41,205 bases of DNA from Winogradskyella epiphytica (GTDB taxonomy: Bacteria > Bacteroidota > Bacteroidia > Flavobacteriales > Flavobacteriaceae): assembly GCF_003217215.1 (NCBI RefSeq), contig NZ_QJTD01000010.1, forward strand, positions 6,756 through 47,960, in the 5' to 3' direction. The translations under genes were made by a program, and so were the position numbers. Under the pieces are notes generated by a model. It ran no database searches, had not been told where the DNA came from, and saw only the letters and a program-made list of their open reading frames with translations. Below, in pieces: positions 16,154 through 26,445 of this stretch (the stretch's first letter is position 1; every line of letters starts with the position of its first letter).

Positions 16154-16864
16154 CTATTGCTCTTTTGAAATTACTTTTTGATTTGTATGATCTACTTCTC
16201 TAACTACTTTTCCGTCTTGATAATACTTCCAGATGCCCGATTTTCGGTCTTTAGTATACTCTCCTTCGGAGGTTAGATTTTCGTCTGCATCATAATACTT
16301 TGTTTCGCCGTCTAATTGATCTTCTTTATAATAGGACTGACGTATAAGTTTATTTTGCTCCGTAAACCACTTGGCTTCTCCATGTAGTTTTCCATCTTTG
16401 TAGTGAGCAGATTCGGCTAGCAATCCATTTTTATAGTACACAAAGCGCTCTCCAAGTAATAAGCCTTCGTCGTTATAATTTTCTACAATCATTTTAGCCG
16501 AAGAGTTTTTGTGATAAAACACCCATTCGCCAATGAATCGCTTACCATTCATTTTCCCTTCGCTAATCACCTTCTTATTAGACGCGAAAAAAGAAACATC
16601 GGCCAGGCTATCTTTTTCTCTAAAGACTTTTACCGCACTTAAAACACTTTTACCAGAGGAAAGGGTATAATACTTAAATGAATCGACCTCTTTTCCATGT
16701 TTAAAAACACCCTTATAACGTACCTGATCTGTATTATGATAGTTTTTTGTCCATAACCCGTGTCGTTTTCCGTTAGCATCATACTGATTTACGGCACTTT
16801 GAGAAAAGCCCATAACACAAATTAACGACACCATAATACCAGTAAATAATCTCTGTTTTTTCAT
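16154..16864 (-). CDS. Exported MORN-like repeat protein (YwqK family)
   Basis: Protein of 236 residues with a signal peptide (about 1-21, ending SQS) followed by a chain of about seven MORN-like repeats of the form G-x-W-x-x-Y-x-x-G-K. Examples are YDANGKRHGLWTKNY, YKDGKLHGEAKWF and YTKDRKSGIWKYYQDGK. Annotation pipelines often call this family a toxin-antitoxin YwqK antitoxin, but no toxin is nearby and the export signal argues for a periplasmic or surface protein. MORN repeats usually serve binding or scaffolding. It lies 54 bases after yidC on the same strand and ends at a clear terminator, so it is probably the last gene of that transcript. Confidence 0.8.
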   Translation of the reverse strand: MKKQRLFTGIMVSLICVMGFSQSAVNQYDANGKRHGLWTKNYHNTDQVRYKGVFKHGKEVDSFKYYTLSSGKSVLSAVKVFREKDSLADVSFFASNKKVISEGKMNGKRFIGEWVFYHKNSSAKMIVENYNDEGLLLGERFVYYKNGLLAESAHYKDGKLHGEAKWFTEQNKLIRQSYYKEDQLDGETKYYDADENLTSEGEYTKDRKSGIWKYYQDGKVVREVDHTNQKVISKEQ

Positions 16865-16918
16865 TGATCAACTTCTAATTACATTCACGAGTATTAATAC
16901 AACTCAAAAAACTAACTT

Positions 16919-18832
16919 TTATTTCTTTTTACCTCTTTGCTGTGCTTGCTTTTGTTGCTCAGCTTGCTCCATCATTTCAGCCATCTTTCTTTGAAACTTA
17001 TTTTGTTTCTTTGGCTTCTTTTTGCTGACTTCAATTTTGGCTAATATTTTCTCTTCATCAATGATGTAGTTTTTAATCACTAACATGATTCCGATACTAA
17101 TTAAGTTAGATATGAAATAATACAAACTTAATCCTGAAGCATAATTATTAAAGAAAATTAACATTAACAGAGGTGAGAAGTAAATCATATACTTCATCAT
17201 TTTCTGCATATCAGGCATACCTTCTTGAGTAGGTTGCGTAGCCATTTGCTGACCAGTGGTCATTTTCATATAGAAGAAAATAGCGATAGCAGCTAAGATT
17301 GGGAACAAACTCACGTGATCTCCATAAAACGGAATATGGAATGGTAAATCTAATACAGAGTCAAAAGAACTCAAATCGTCTGCCCATAGGAAACTCTTTT
17401 GTCTTAAAGCAAATGCCGTTGGGAAGAACATAAATAAGGCGTAGAACACAGGAATTTGCATCAAACCAGGTAAACATCCGCTTAACGGGCTTGCTCCTGC
17501 TCTAGACTGAATAGCCATGGTTTCTTGTTGTGCCTTTAATTTATTGTCTTTGTACTTTTCTCTTACTGCATCTAACTCTGGCTTTAAGATTTTCATCTTC
17601 GCCTGAGATAAGAATTGCTTATACTGCACAAAAGACAACATGATTTTTACTAAAACCGTCATTACGATAATAGCTATACCATATGGCAAGAAGCTACTTA
17701 AGAATCCAAATAGAGGAATAAATAAGGCTTTGTTTATCCAGCCGAAAATCCCCCATCCAAATGGAATACTTTCTTCTAGGCCTCTATCATATTGCTTTAA
17801 AGTTTTACTATCAGTTGGACCATAATACATGGTCATATTTTTATTGATCTCACCACCACTAAAGGCTAAAGGCAATTTAGTCGTGTACAATTTAGTATAT
17901 AAAGTATCAATTTCTTCATCTTCAACTAAATCTGTAGATGTAATACTTGCCTTTTTAAATGGAGTGTCCTTAGCAACTAAAATAGAACTAAAGAAATGCT
18001 GCCTGTAAGATATCCAATCTACATCTTTAAGTTCTTCATCATCTTCACCACCTTGAGATAATTTATCAACCTTCCCATCATTATACATATAGGTTAATCT
18101 TGTATAACGATTCTCGTAGCTGATACTTTTTGAATGACGAATACTTTTCTGCTGCCAATCTAAAGTAATGGGTTGAGAAGTATTAAATACACCACTTAAA
18201 CCTAGTGATTTAATTGAAAAATCAATCATATAATCATTTGGTTTCAACTCGTAACGGTATTCTAAATACTCTCTTTCAGACACTTTTAGTTTCATAGAAA
18301 CTACAGTGTTATCACCACTTTTAGATACTGTTGGTTCAAAAGGAAAATCTTGTGTATTTAAAATACGATTATCAGAAGTACCAAAAGAAATATTGAAAGC
18401 ACTATTGTTGTCCTTTACCATATAGATAGGAACCGAATCGTAATCTACGAAGTTTCTGAGTTTTACCTCAGCTAAATGACCTCCTTTAGTGTTGAATTTT
18501 AATTCGTAAACATCTGTTGTAACTGTAGTATACTTTTCTTTTGCTGAAGGCAATGTCATTGCATAGGCAAAAGACCCTACTTTAGATTGAAGCTCTGCTC
18601 TTTGAGTAGAATCTAACTCTTGAATATTAGCAACGTAATCGTCTGCAGTGGTTACTAAAGTCTCCTCTTGTTTACGTGCTTTCTTCTGGGCTTCAATCTG
18701 CTCTTGTTCCGCTATTTTTTGTGCTTCAAGCTCTTCAGGAGTCGGTTGATTTTGATACATGATGTATAATAGAATCCCAAAAATGAGAACAAAGCCTATT
18801 ATAGAATTAACGTCGAATTTCTTTTCTTCCAT
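16919..18832 (-). CDS. yidC: Membrane protein insertase YidC
   Basis: Oxa1/YidC insertase that places proteins into the inner membrane, alone or with SecYEG. The 637-residue protein has TM1 at about 10-24, a large periplasmic beta domain (about 60-350), and the conserved insertase core with five helices from about 360 to 605. The core includes the YKQFLSQAKMKILKPELDAVREKYKDN coiled segment and the GCLPGLMQIPVFYALF motif. The C-tail is long and strongly basic (KKKPKKQNKFQRK and a terminal GKKK), suited to ribosome contact. A well-formed promoter lies about 95 bases upstream. It is intact. Confidence 0.96.
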   Translation of the reverse strand: MEEKKFDVNSIIGFVLIFGILLYIMYQNQPTPEELEAQKIAEQEQIEAQKKARKQEETLVTTADDYVANIQELDSTQRAELQSKVGSFAYAMTLPSAKEKYTTVTTDVYELKFNTKGGHLAEVKLRNFVDYDSVPIYMVKDNNSAFNISFGTSDNRILNTQDFPFEPTVSKSGDNTVVSMKLKVSEREYLEYRYELKPNDYMIDFSIKSLGLSGVFNTSQPITLDWQQKSIRHSKSISYENRYTRLTYMYNDGKVDKLSQGGEDDEELKDVDWISYRQHFFSSILVAKDTPFKKASITSTDLVEDEEIDTLYTKLYTTKLPLAFSGGEINKNMTMYYGPTDSKTLKQYDRGLEESIPFGWGIFGWINKALFIPLFGFLSSFLPYGIAIIVMTVLVKIMLSFVQYKQFLSQAKMKILKPELDAVREKYKDNKLKAQQETMAIQSRAGASPLSGCLPGLMQIPVFYALFMFFPTAFALRQKSFLWADDLSSFDSVLDLPFHIPFYGDHVSLFPILAAIAIFFYMKMTTGQQMATQPTQEGMPDMQKMMKYMIYFSPLLMLIFFNNYASGLSLYYFISNLISIGIMLVIKNYIIDEEKILAKIEVSKKKPKKQNKFQRKMAEMMEQAEQQKQAQQRGKKK

Positions 18833-18930
18833 ATCTATTTTACGTCTCTCGACTTACATTGCTTAAGATTTACTTGAGCAGTAATTAATAATCTATGTTT
18901 ATAACTAATGCTGTAACAAATTCAGCGGGA

Positions 18931-18961
18931 CAAATTTAAGCCCTTCTTTTGGTTCACCAAA
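18931..18961 (-). promoter_or_regulatory. Bacteroidota-type promoter for yidC
   Basis: On the minus strand, TTTG (18961-18958), exactly 19 bases, then TAAATTTG (18938-18931). Both elements and the spacing fit the -33/-7 consensus. The transcript leader would be about 95 bases. This is the best bipartite promoter seen in the window. Confidence 0.6.
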
Positions 18962-19006
18962 AAACTGTCCAAAGTTAATTTTACGCCACACTGACATAAA
19001 ATATTA

Positions 19007-20632
<1,626 letters not shown>

Positions 20633-20643
20633 TTAAACGCAGG

Positions 20644-20672
20644 CAAATTTACAAAATAAAACGAGTAAACAA
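20644..20672 (-). promoter_or_regulatory. Candidate promoter for pyrG
   Basis: On the minus strand, TTG (20672-20670), 18 bases, then TAAATTTG (20651-20644). It is a full -7 match with a short -33. The leader to the ATG at 20623 would be only about 15-18 bases. Confidence 0.5.
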
Positions 20673-20899
20673 TGCATAGTTTTAGGTTTGTTTTCAAGCA
20701 GAACTTTGGAAGGCTTAATCGACCATGATATGGGCTTTTCTATTTTACCATTCATCATAGAGGTCAAGATTATTTCATGCACATAATATGCGTAAATTTT
20801 AAAAACACCCTCCTACCACATTTTTTTACTTTATTAAAAATGAATACTTTACATTTAATAATTTCACTATATTGTTAGATCATCAAAACCAACTTATTC

Positions 20900-21703
20900 A
20901 TGAAAAAAATTACTTTAGCAATTGCTTTAATAAGTATTTGCACGCAAGCTCAAACATTTCCTAGCCCGTATTGCGACTTAGACAGTGGTAGTACTACTGA
21001 AGAAATTACATCCATTACATTCGGAGAAACAATTATTGAGAATTCGAATACTAGTGACGCCTTAATTGACTTTACGTCTACGAATATCAATATTACATCT
21101 GGTCAGACCTATTCCATCGTCGTTGAAGGTAACACTTATGGACCTTTTGACACCAATATAGTGGCATATATAGATTGGAATCAAAACGGTATTTTGGATG
21201 ACAGTAATGAAGTTTATCCTATTGGGACACTTTCAAATTCTACGGGAGGTGATGGGGTTTCCGTATCCGCTGATATTACCGTTCCCGCTGAAGCACTTGA
21301 AGGCACCACTAGAATAAGGGTTACTAAAACCTATACAGATTCAGACTCGGTTGCCGTTGAAGATCCATGTGCCATTTCTATGTCTATTTTAGACTACGGC
21401 ATTTTTGCTGGTTTTGGCCAAGCGATAGATTTCTCATTAACTATTGGGGCATTTAGTGTTGATGAGTTCGACGCGAGTGCACTCTCTGTGTATCCGACAC
21501 CTACAAAAGACTTTTTAAATATTGAGTATAAAACACCTATTGAAGCTATACACTTATACAACCTTATTGGTCAAGAAGTACTTTGGAAAGTTACTGAGGC
21601 TACAAAATCATCCTTAGACCTGTCATCTCTTGAAAGCGGTGCTTATATCGTAAAGATTATCACTAAGGATGGACAACACAACTTGAGAATTCTTAAACAG
21701 TAG
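20900..21703 (+). CDS. GEVED domain protein with T9SS type A sorting domain
   Basis: Secreted protein of 267 residues. A signal peptide (1-17, ending TQAQ) is followed by a region with two nearby Cys and then a GEVED domain (about 70-140). The domain signature is AYIDWNQNGILDDSNEVYPIG, with Asp-rich positions likely to bind calcium, followed by DITVPAEALEGTTRIRV. From about 195 to the end lies a T9SS type A sorting domain: SVYPTPTKDFLNIEY, then VYLYN-like IHLYNLIGQEV and LESGAYIVKI, ending LRILKQ. It is the only member of the T9SS set here that is on the plus strand. No enzymatic domain was recognised. A perfect bidirectional terminator follows. Confidence 0.9.
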   Translation: MKKITLAIALISICTQAQTFPSPYCDLDSGSTTEEITSITFGETIIENSNTSDALIDFTSTNINITSGQTYSIVVEGNTYGPFDTNIVAYIDWNQNGILDDSNEVYPIGTLSNSTGGDGVSVSADITVPAEALEGTTRIRVTKTYTDSDSVAVEDPCAISMSILDYGIFAGFGQAIDFSLTIGAFSVDEFDASALSVYPTPTKDFLNIEYKTPIEAIHLYNLIGQEVLWKVTEATKSSLDLSSLESGAYIVKIITKDGQHNLRILKQ

Positions 21704-21736
21704 TTAGATATAAACTACAGACAACTTTGTAAGCCT

Positions 21737-21775
21737 AAAAAAGAGGAATAAACGTATGATTTATTCCTCTTTTTT
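21737..21775. terminator. Bidirectional intrinsic terminator with a perfect 16-bp stem
   Basis: AAAAAAGAGGAATAAA (21737-21752), a 7-base loop, then its exact complement (21760-21775). U-runs are available on both strands. It serves the GEVED gene (plus) and the DUF3820 gene (minus), which converge here. Confidence 0.88.
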
Positions 21776-21786
21776 ACACGAGACCT

Positions 21787-22014
21787 TTACTTTTTAAAAT
21801 CTCTTCGAATATTGTAAATCAATTCTTCTAAACCGTTCACTTTTATGTCGTACATCTGCGTCATCATTCGTCCTAATTTCCCTTCTGGGAATCCTTTTTG
21901 CCTATACCAGATATAATAATGCTCTGGTATATCTAATAAGTATTGATTTTTATATTTACCAAATGGCATTTTGTAATGTGCGAGTTCTATAAGGGCTAAT
22001 CCGTCTAATTCCAT
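21787..22014 (-). CDS. DUF3820 family protein
   Basis: Small soluble protein, 75 residues from the ATG at 22014. The DUF3820 signature is complete: KMPFGKYKNQYLLDIPEHYYIWYRQKGFPEGKLG, followed by a helical end. It is a common housekeeping-like orphan family in Gammaproteobacteria and Bacteroidota with no defined function. The frame continues upstream to a TTG at 22065, which would add MGLRKKITNYHYLDFIP. I prefer the ATG because the domain begins straight after it (MELDGLALIELAHYKMPFG), as is usual for relatives. It ends next to the bidirectional terminator and is probably the last gene of the guaA-side cluster. Confidence 0.82.
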   Translation of the reverse strand: MELDGLALIELAHYKMPFGKYKNQYLLDIPEHYYIWYRQKGFPEGKLGRMMTQMYDIKVNGLEELIYNIRRDFKK

Positions 22015-22126
22015 TGGTATAAAATCTAAATAATGATAATTGGTGATTTTTTTTCTGAGTCCCAAATTTAAACCCTATTTGATAGGTTTCAATTTTAAAA
22101 CACTAAAGAAGTTTTAGAGCTTTTAA

Positions 22127-22666
22127 TTAATGAGACTTAAATTGATCTAAGGCTTTCAGTTCTTTCGCTACAAATAGTTCCCAGGCCTTTTGTTTTTCAA
22201 TATTCATACTGTGATTCGTCTGTTTATCATAACGAATCTGTGTTTCGTTCAGAGCTTTATTCACGGAATCGTGTAAACTTCTCATTTGTTCTTTCAAATT
22301 TTGGTTCACCACAAGTTTGGTGAGCTGCTGTCTGAATTGCCTAGCATATAATTCAGTAATATCAAAATGCAATTGCTCATGCCTTAAGACATGATGATTT
22401 CCTCTACTTTTTACATACCAAGATTTGTTGGGGTAGAAATGTGCCTCTACTGTTGTTCTATAATCCACGATACGTTTTCCCGAGGTTTTTAAAGAATAGC
22501 CAAAGGTAATTCCAGAGGCTGTTAAAGCAACGGCATCCGATGTAGGGTCAGGATTCCCTTTAAAGTCAGACCATGAAAGTTTTTGCCCCTCACTCCAAGA
22601 TTTAGCGTCTTCGTTAGACATATTTCCAACGAAAAACGCTACTATAAATAAAATACTATACTTCAC
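22127..22666 (-). CDS. DUF922-type zinc protease-like protein
   Basis: Secreted or periplasmic protein of 179 residues with a short N-terminal signal (about 1-15) and a central HEQLH motif at 96-100, with E105 shortly after (HEQLHFDITE). This is the HExxH zincin signature expected of DUF922 proteins. W24/W32 in SWSEGQKLSWSDFKG are typical of the N-terminal part. The start codon is GTG. Protease activity is suggested by the motif but is unproven for this family. It is the third gene of a same-strand run after guaA and the LysM/PBP protein (73 bp gap). Confidence 0.82.
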   Translation of the reverse strand: MKYSILFIVAFFVGNMSNEDAKSWSEGQKLSWSDFKGNPDPTSDAVALTASGITFGYSLKTSGKRIVDYRTTVEAHFYPNKSWYVKSRGNHHVLRHEQLHFDITELYARQFRQQLTKLVVNQNLKEQMRSLHDSVNKALNETQIRYDKQTNHSMNIEKQKAWELFVAKELKALDQFKSH

Positions 22667-22739
22667 GGATAATTATTTCCTGATGCCAACACTGTAGTGC
22701 TTCATCATTAATTTAAAAAGCAAGCGGACTTGAATGAAT

Positions 22740-24647
22740 TTATTTGGCTTCAACAATTCTTAAATCACTGTATTTCACCACATAAACAGCTTCATTAACA
22801 TAACCACCAAATAAGGCTTTATTGTACCTAAATTTGTTCTCAATATACTCCGTCTCCACAGTATTTACTGAAGCGTCATATAGGTTTTCAGCAGAAGCCA
22901 AACGCATTAGGATATCTAAAGTAATATCAAAACCTCTCGCTACATATTTACTTGGAGTTACTCCATATTCCTTGCGGTAAGAGGTCACAAAACCATTGTC
23001 TTTGGTTTCGTCATAATCTTTGTAAATAGATGGATAGTGAAATTGTAAATTTGACAAATAATTATTATCAATATCCTTACCTTCAAAAGCTTTGTTTTTA
23101 TCGGTTGTTGCTAGTATAATTTCTGCTCGATTCGTTCTTAAGCCATTTATCATACTAATAACACTTGAGGCAAATGCATTATCATCCGTTTCTAAAAAAA
23201 CATAAGTTTTTCCAGATGGAAATACATTTTGCAAACTCGCAGGGTTTATATAAAGTAAGTCTTTCGAGGCGTCTTTACTACTCGTCAATGTGAAAATAAG
23301 TTTAGAATTAGGAAATTCTCTTTGCAAGGCTTCACTGGTTGCTCTATTCGCACGATCTGAAATGATGACTACTTTTGTCTTTAAACTATCTGCTTTTACA
23401 TAATCGACCATAGCCTTTGTCAATAATTTATCTTCAGGTATGGTTTGAAATACGTTGCTATAAACATCCTTTGGTTTGTTCATTGCAGCAATCAAAGGCA
23501 CTCGATCACCCTTTAAAGCTAGGGCTACTCGGTTAAAATTACTATCTTCCATTGGACCGATGATAGCATCATATTTAGAAAAATCGTTATCCTCTAATAT
23601 ACTAGAAACGGTAGATGCCTGACGACGTGTATCAAATACTTTTAGATCTGTAGATATTCCTAATTGTTTAGCTGAATCTAAAGCCATTAAAACACCTACA
23701 TGAAAGTCTAATACTATTGATAATAACTTATTATCCTTAATCCTTGCTTTCGCTTCTTCTACTGAGTCTACATCTATTCTATTAAGTTGATATGGCATCA
23801 TTAATGCCAATTTCTTAGTTTTAAAATTAGATAAACTCGTTTTTAAATTAGTTGTGCCTACAGATTCTAATTTGGTAGTGGTATCCACTTCGGCTGGAAC
23901 TTTTAAAATCATTCCGGCTTTTAAACCTGTTTCTTTCAATTCTGGATTTAACTGTTCTAATTGTTCTTGAGTTAAATCAAGTTTCACTTTTAGTCTGTAA
24001 AAACCTTCTTTAGGTAAAACCTCATAATAACCATAAGCGGACTCAATCTCCTTTTCCTCTTTATCTTCGATATTAGGTACATTAAGCACATCTCCTGGCT
24101 GAATAACGTCGTTCATAGAAGGGTTTAAAGCCTCTAATTCAGGAACCGTAATTCCGAATTTATAAGCAATTCTCCACTTACCTTCACTTGGCTGAACGGT
24201 ATATTTTTTAACCGTATTACTTAAGGTCTGTCTAGAAACCACTGTTTTATAACGTGGAATCCTAATTCTATCTCCTCGCTTTAAATTTTCCGAATATAAA
24301 AAGCGATTTGCTTTTTTAATTTCATCCTCGGTTACATTATATTCTTTAGCTAAACCATATAATGTTTCTTTACGACGAACCTTATGTTTTTCGTATCCAA
24401 TTATTTCACGACCTTCTTCAGCTATAGGTTCATTCTTTACTTTAGTATTAGGAATGATTAAAACCGTATTAGGCTGAAACTTACGTTTAGCATCAGGGTT
24501 TAGTGCATAAATATCGAAAGGTGTTACCAAATACTTTTTGGCAATAGTTGCGATAGTTTCACCTGGTTGTACCGTATGCTCAATATAATTTTGAGCACTT
24601 AAACCCATAGTAAACGCAATTAATACGATGGTTAAAATCTTTTTCAT
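22740..24647 (-). CDS. LysM repeat protein fused to a periplasmic-binding-protein-like domain
   Basis: Exported protein of 635 residues: signal peptide (1-18), four LysM-type repeats (about 20-66, 84-131, 147-191 and 204-250), then a type I periplasmic binding protein-like domain (about 275-635). LysM 1 and 2 are canonical (HTVQPGETIATIAKKY; RKETLYGLAKEYNVT); 3 and 4 are more divergent. LysM binds peptidoglycan glycan strands; the PBP domain (with GPMEDSN and ATTDKNKAFEG stretches) resembles amino acid or LppC-like receptors, but there are no transporter genes nearby. It might tether a sensor or cell-wall regulator to peptidoglycan, as LpoA does; that is inference. It lies 42 bases after guaA, so co-transcription is likely. 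Confidence 0.87.
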   Translation of the reverse strand: MKKILTIVLIAFTMGLSAQNYIEHTVQPGETIATIAKKYLVTPFDIYALNPDAKRKFQPNTVLIIPNTKVKNEPIAEEGREIIGYEKHKVRRKETLYGLAKEYNVTEDEIKKANRFLYSENLKRGDRIRIPRYKTVVSRQTLSNTVKKYTVQPSEGKWRIAYKFGITVPELEALNPSMNDVIQPGDVLNVPNIEDKEEKEIESAYGYYEVLPKEGFYRLKVKLDLTQEQLEQLNPELKETGLKAGMILKVPAEVDTTTKLESVGTTNLKTSLSNFKTKKLALMMPYQLNRIDVDSVEEAKARIKDNKLLSIVLDFHVGVLMALDSAKQLGISTDLKVFDTRRQASTVSSILEDNDFSKYDAIIGPMEDSNFNRVALALKGDRVPLIAAMNKPKDVYSNVFQTIPEDKLLTKAMVDYVKADSLKTKVVIISDRANRATSEALQREFPNSKLIFTLTSSKDASKDLLYINPASLQNVFPSGKTYVFLETDDNAFASSVISMINGLRTNRAEIILATTDKNKAFEGKDIDNNYLSNLQFHYPSIYKDYDETKDNGFVTSYRKEYGVTPSKYVARGFDITLDILMRLASAENLYDASVNTVETEYIENKFRYNKALFGGYVNEAVYVVKYSDLRIVEAK

Positions 24648-24689
24648 GTATATTCTTTTACTATAACCTACTCTAAATAAGTTACGTTA

Positions 24690-26225
24690 TTATTCCCACT
24701 CAATGGTTGCGGGTGGTTTTGAGCTGATATCATAGACTACTCTATTCACACCTTTCACCTTGTTAATTATTTCATTAGACGTTTTCTGTAAAAACTCATA
24801 AGGTAAATTTACCCAATCGGCCGTCATTCCGTCTGTACTCTCTACAGCTCTTAAAGCTACACATTTTTCATAGGTCCGTTCATCGCCCATAACACCTACA
24901 CTATTCACTGGTAATAAAATAGCACCGGCTTGCCATACTTTATCGTATAATCCCCAAGATCGTAAATTATTAATAAATATAAAATCAACTTCTTGTAATA
25001 TACGTACTTTTTCAGCCGTTAGGTCTCCAAGAATTCTGATGGCCAATCCTGGACCTGGAAATGGATGACGCCCTAATAATTGGCTATCCATATTCATAGA
25101 AGCCCCAACCCGTCTTACTTCATCTTTAAATAAGGCTTTTAATGGCTCTACGACTTTCAGCTTCATAAAATCAGGTAATCCTCCGACATTATGATGACTT
25201 TTAATAGTGGCACTTGGACCTCCTGTTGCTGAAACACTTTCGATAACATCGGGATAAATTGTTCCTTGCGCTAACCATTTTACATCTTGTATAAGATGTG
25301 CTTCATCATCAAAAACTTCAATAAACACACGACCAATGGCTTTTCTTTTTTCCTCTGGATCGCTCAATCCTGCTAAGGCATCCAAAAAGCGTGCCGAAGC
25401 ATCAACACCTTTAACATTAAGGCCCATACCTTCATATTGATTGAGGACATCTTCGAACTCATTTTTACGTAATAAGCCATTATTTACGAAGATACAGTAA
25501 AGGTTTTTACCAATAGCTTTATGTAATAACATGGCCGCTACGGATGAATCTACTCCTCCTGACAATCCTAAAACGACTTTATCGTTTCCTAATTGTGTTT
25601 GTAAAGTTTCAACGGTTTCTTCCACAAAAGATTGTGGCGTCCAGTCTTGTTCTACTTCTGCAATTTTAATAAGGAAATTATTTAAAAGTTGATGTCCATC
25701 TGTAGAATGGTACACTTCAGGGTGAAATTGGATCGCGTAAGTTTGCTCACCTTCAATTTTATATGCGGCATTTTCTACATCAGTGGTACTTGCTAAAAGC
25801 ACCCCTCCTGCAGGCAATTTTTTAATGGTATCGCTATGGCTCATCCAAACTTGGCTACCTTGGTGAATGTTTTCGAAGAAAACTTCATCAGATTTAATAA
25901 AATCCAAGTTGGCTCTTCCGTACTCCCTTGTGTTTGATTCTGCCACTTCGCCACCAGAAAAATGGGCTAAATATTGTGCTCCATAGCAAACGGCAAGTAT
26001 TGGTTTTTTTCCTCTGATACCTTCTAAGTTAGGATGAAGCACGGCTTCTCCTCTAACTGAGTTTGGACTACCAGATAAAATAACCGCTTTAAAGCTATCT
26101 GAATCTGAAGGAATTTTATTGTAAGGATGAATCTCACAATAAATGTTTAACTCTCTAACTCTACGCGCAATAAGCTGTGTGTATTGCGACCCGAAATCTA
26201 ATATAAGTACTTTGTTGTGTTGCAT
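24690..26225 (-). CDS. guaA: GMP synthase (glutamine-hydrolysing)
   Basis: Converts XMP to GMP using glutamine and ATP. The 511-residue protein has an N-terminal class I glutamine amidotransferase domain (C80 in AVCYGAQ, His/Glu in [11 protein letters not shown]), then an ATP-pyrophosphatase domain with the P-loop [11 protein letters not shown], and a C-terminal dimerisation domain ending PPATIEWE. I place the start at the ATG at 26225 ([14 protein letters not shown]), not at a TTG two codons earlier, because the family begins here. The ATG follows a -7 box by three bases, suggesting a leaderless transcript. The gene leads a likely cluster with the LysM/PBP, DUF922 and DUF3820 genes. Confidence 0.97.
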   Translation of the reverse strand: MQHNKVLILDFGSQYTQLIARRVRELNIYCEIHPYNKIPSDSDSFKAVILSGSPNSVRGEAVLHPNLEGIRGKKPILAVCYGAQYLAHFSGGEVAESNTREYGRANLDFIKSDEVFFENIHQGSQVWMSHSDTIKKLPAGGVLLASTTDVENAAYKIEGEQTYAIQFHPEVYHSTDGHQLLNNFLIKIAEVEQDWTPQSFVEETVETLQTQLGNDKVVLGLSGGVDSSVAAMLLHKAIGKNLYCIFVNNGLLRKNEFEDVLNQYEGMGLNVKGVDASARFLDALAGLSDPEEKRKAIGRVFIEVFDDEAHLIQDVKWLAQGTIYPDVIESVSATGGPSATIKSHHNVGGLPDFMKLKVVEPLKALFKDEVRRVGASMNMDSQLLGRHPFPGPGLAIRILGDLTAEKVRILQEVDFIFINNLRSWGLYDKVWQAGAILLPVNSVGVMGDERTYEKCVALRAVESTDGMTADWVNLPYEFLQKTSNEIINKVKGVNRVVYDISSKPPATIEWE

Positions 26226-26228
26226 GCG

Positions 26229-26236
26229 CAAAAATA
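26229..26236 (-). promoter_or_regulatory. -7 promoter box adjacent to the guaA start codon
   Basis: TATTTTTG on the minus strand, exact TAnnTTTG, then CGC and the ATG at 26225. If active, transcription would start at or next to the start codon. No good -33 box was seen 17-21 bases upstream. Confidence 0.45.
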
Positions 26237-26381
26237 GTAATTGATTTTAGATTTTTGATTAACCTTTATCAAATTTTGATTCACAATTATCAAGATATTG
26301 TCAACAGCAGTCCTCTTAATTATGGTTATACTAAAGAGAATCTATTATTTATTACCTCATGGCGAATTATAAACTCTAAAC

Positions 26382-26418
26382 AAAAAAAAAAAGCTGCTCT
26401 AATTGTAGAACAGCTTTT
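26382..26418 (-). terminator. Intrinsic terminator of the discoidin/T9SS gene
   Basis: A 12-bp stem with one mismatch (26389-26400 with 26407-26418) and a 6-base loop, followed on the minus strand by a long T run (26382-26392 region). It lies 28 bases after the stop of the gene at 26446-28932. Confidence 0.8.
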
Positions 26419-26445
26419 CTTTATGTCATTTGTTTCATTAGTTAT

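Noticed and set aside
16154..16864. Calling the MORN-repeat protein an antitoxin
   Set aside because: It has a signal peptide and no toxin gene next to it; the antitoxin label comes from family naming only.
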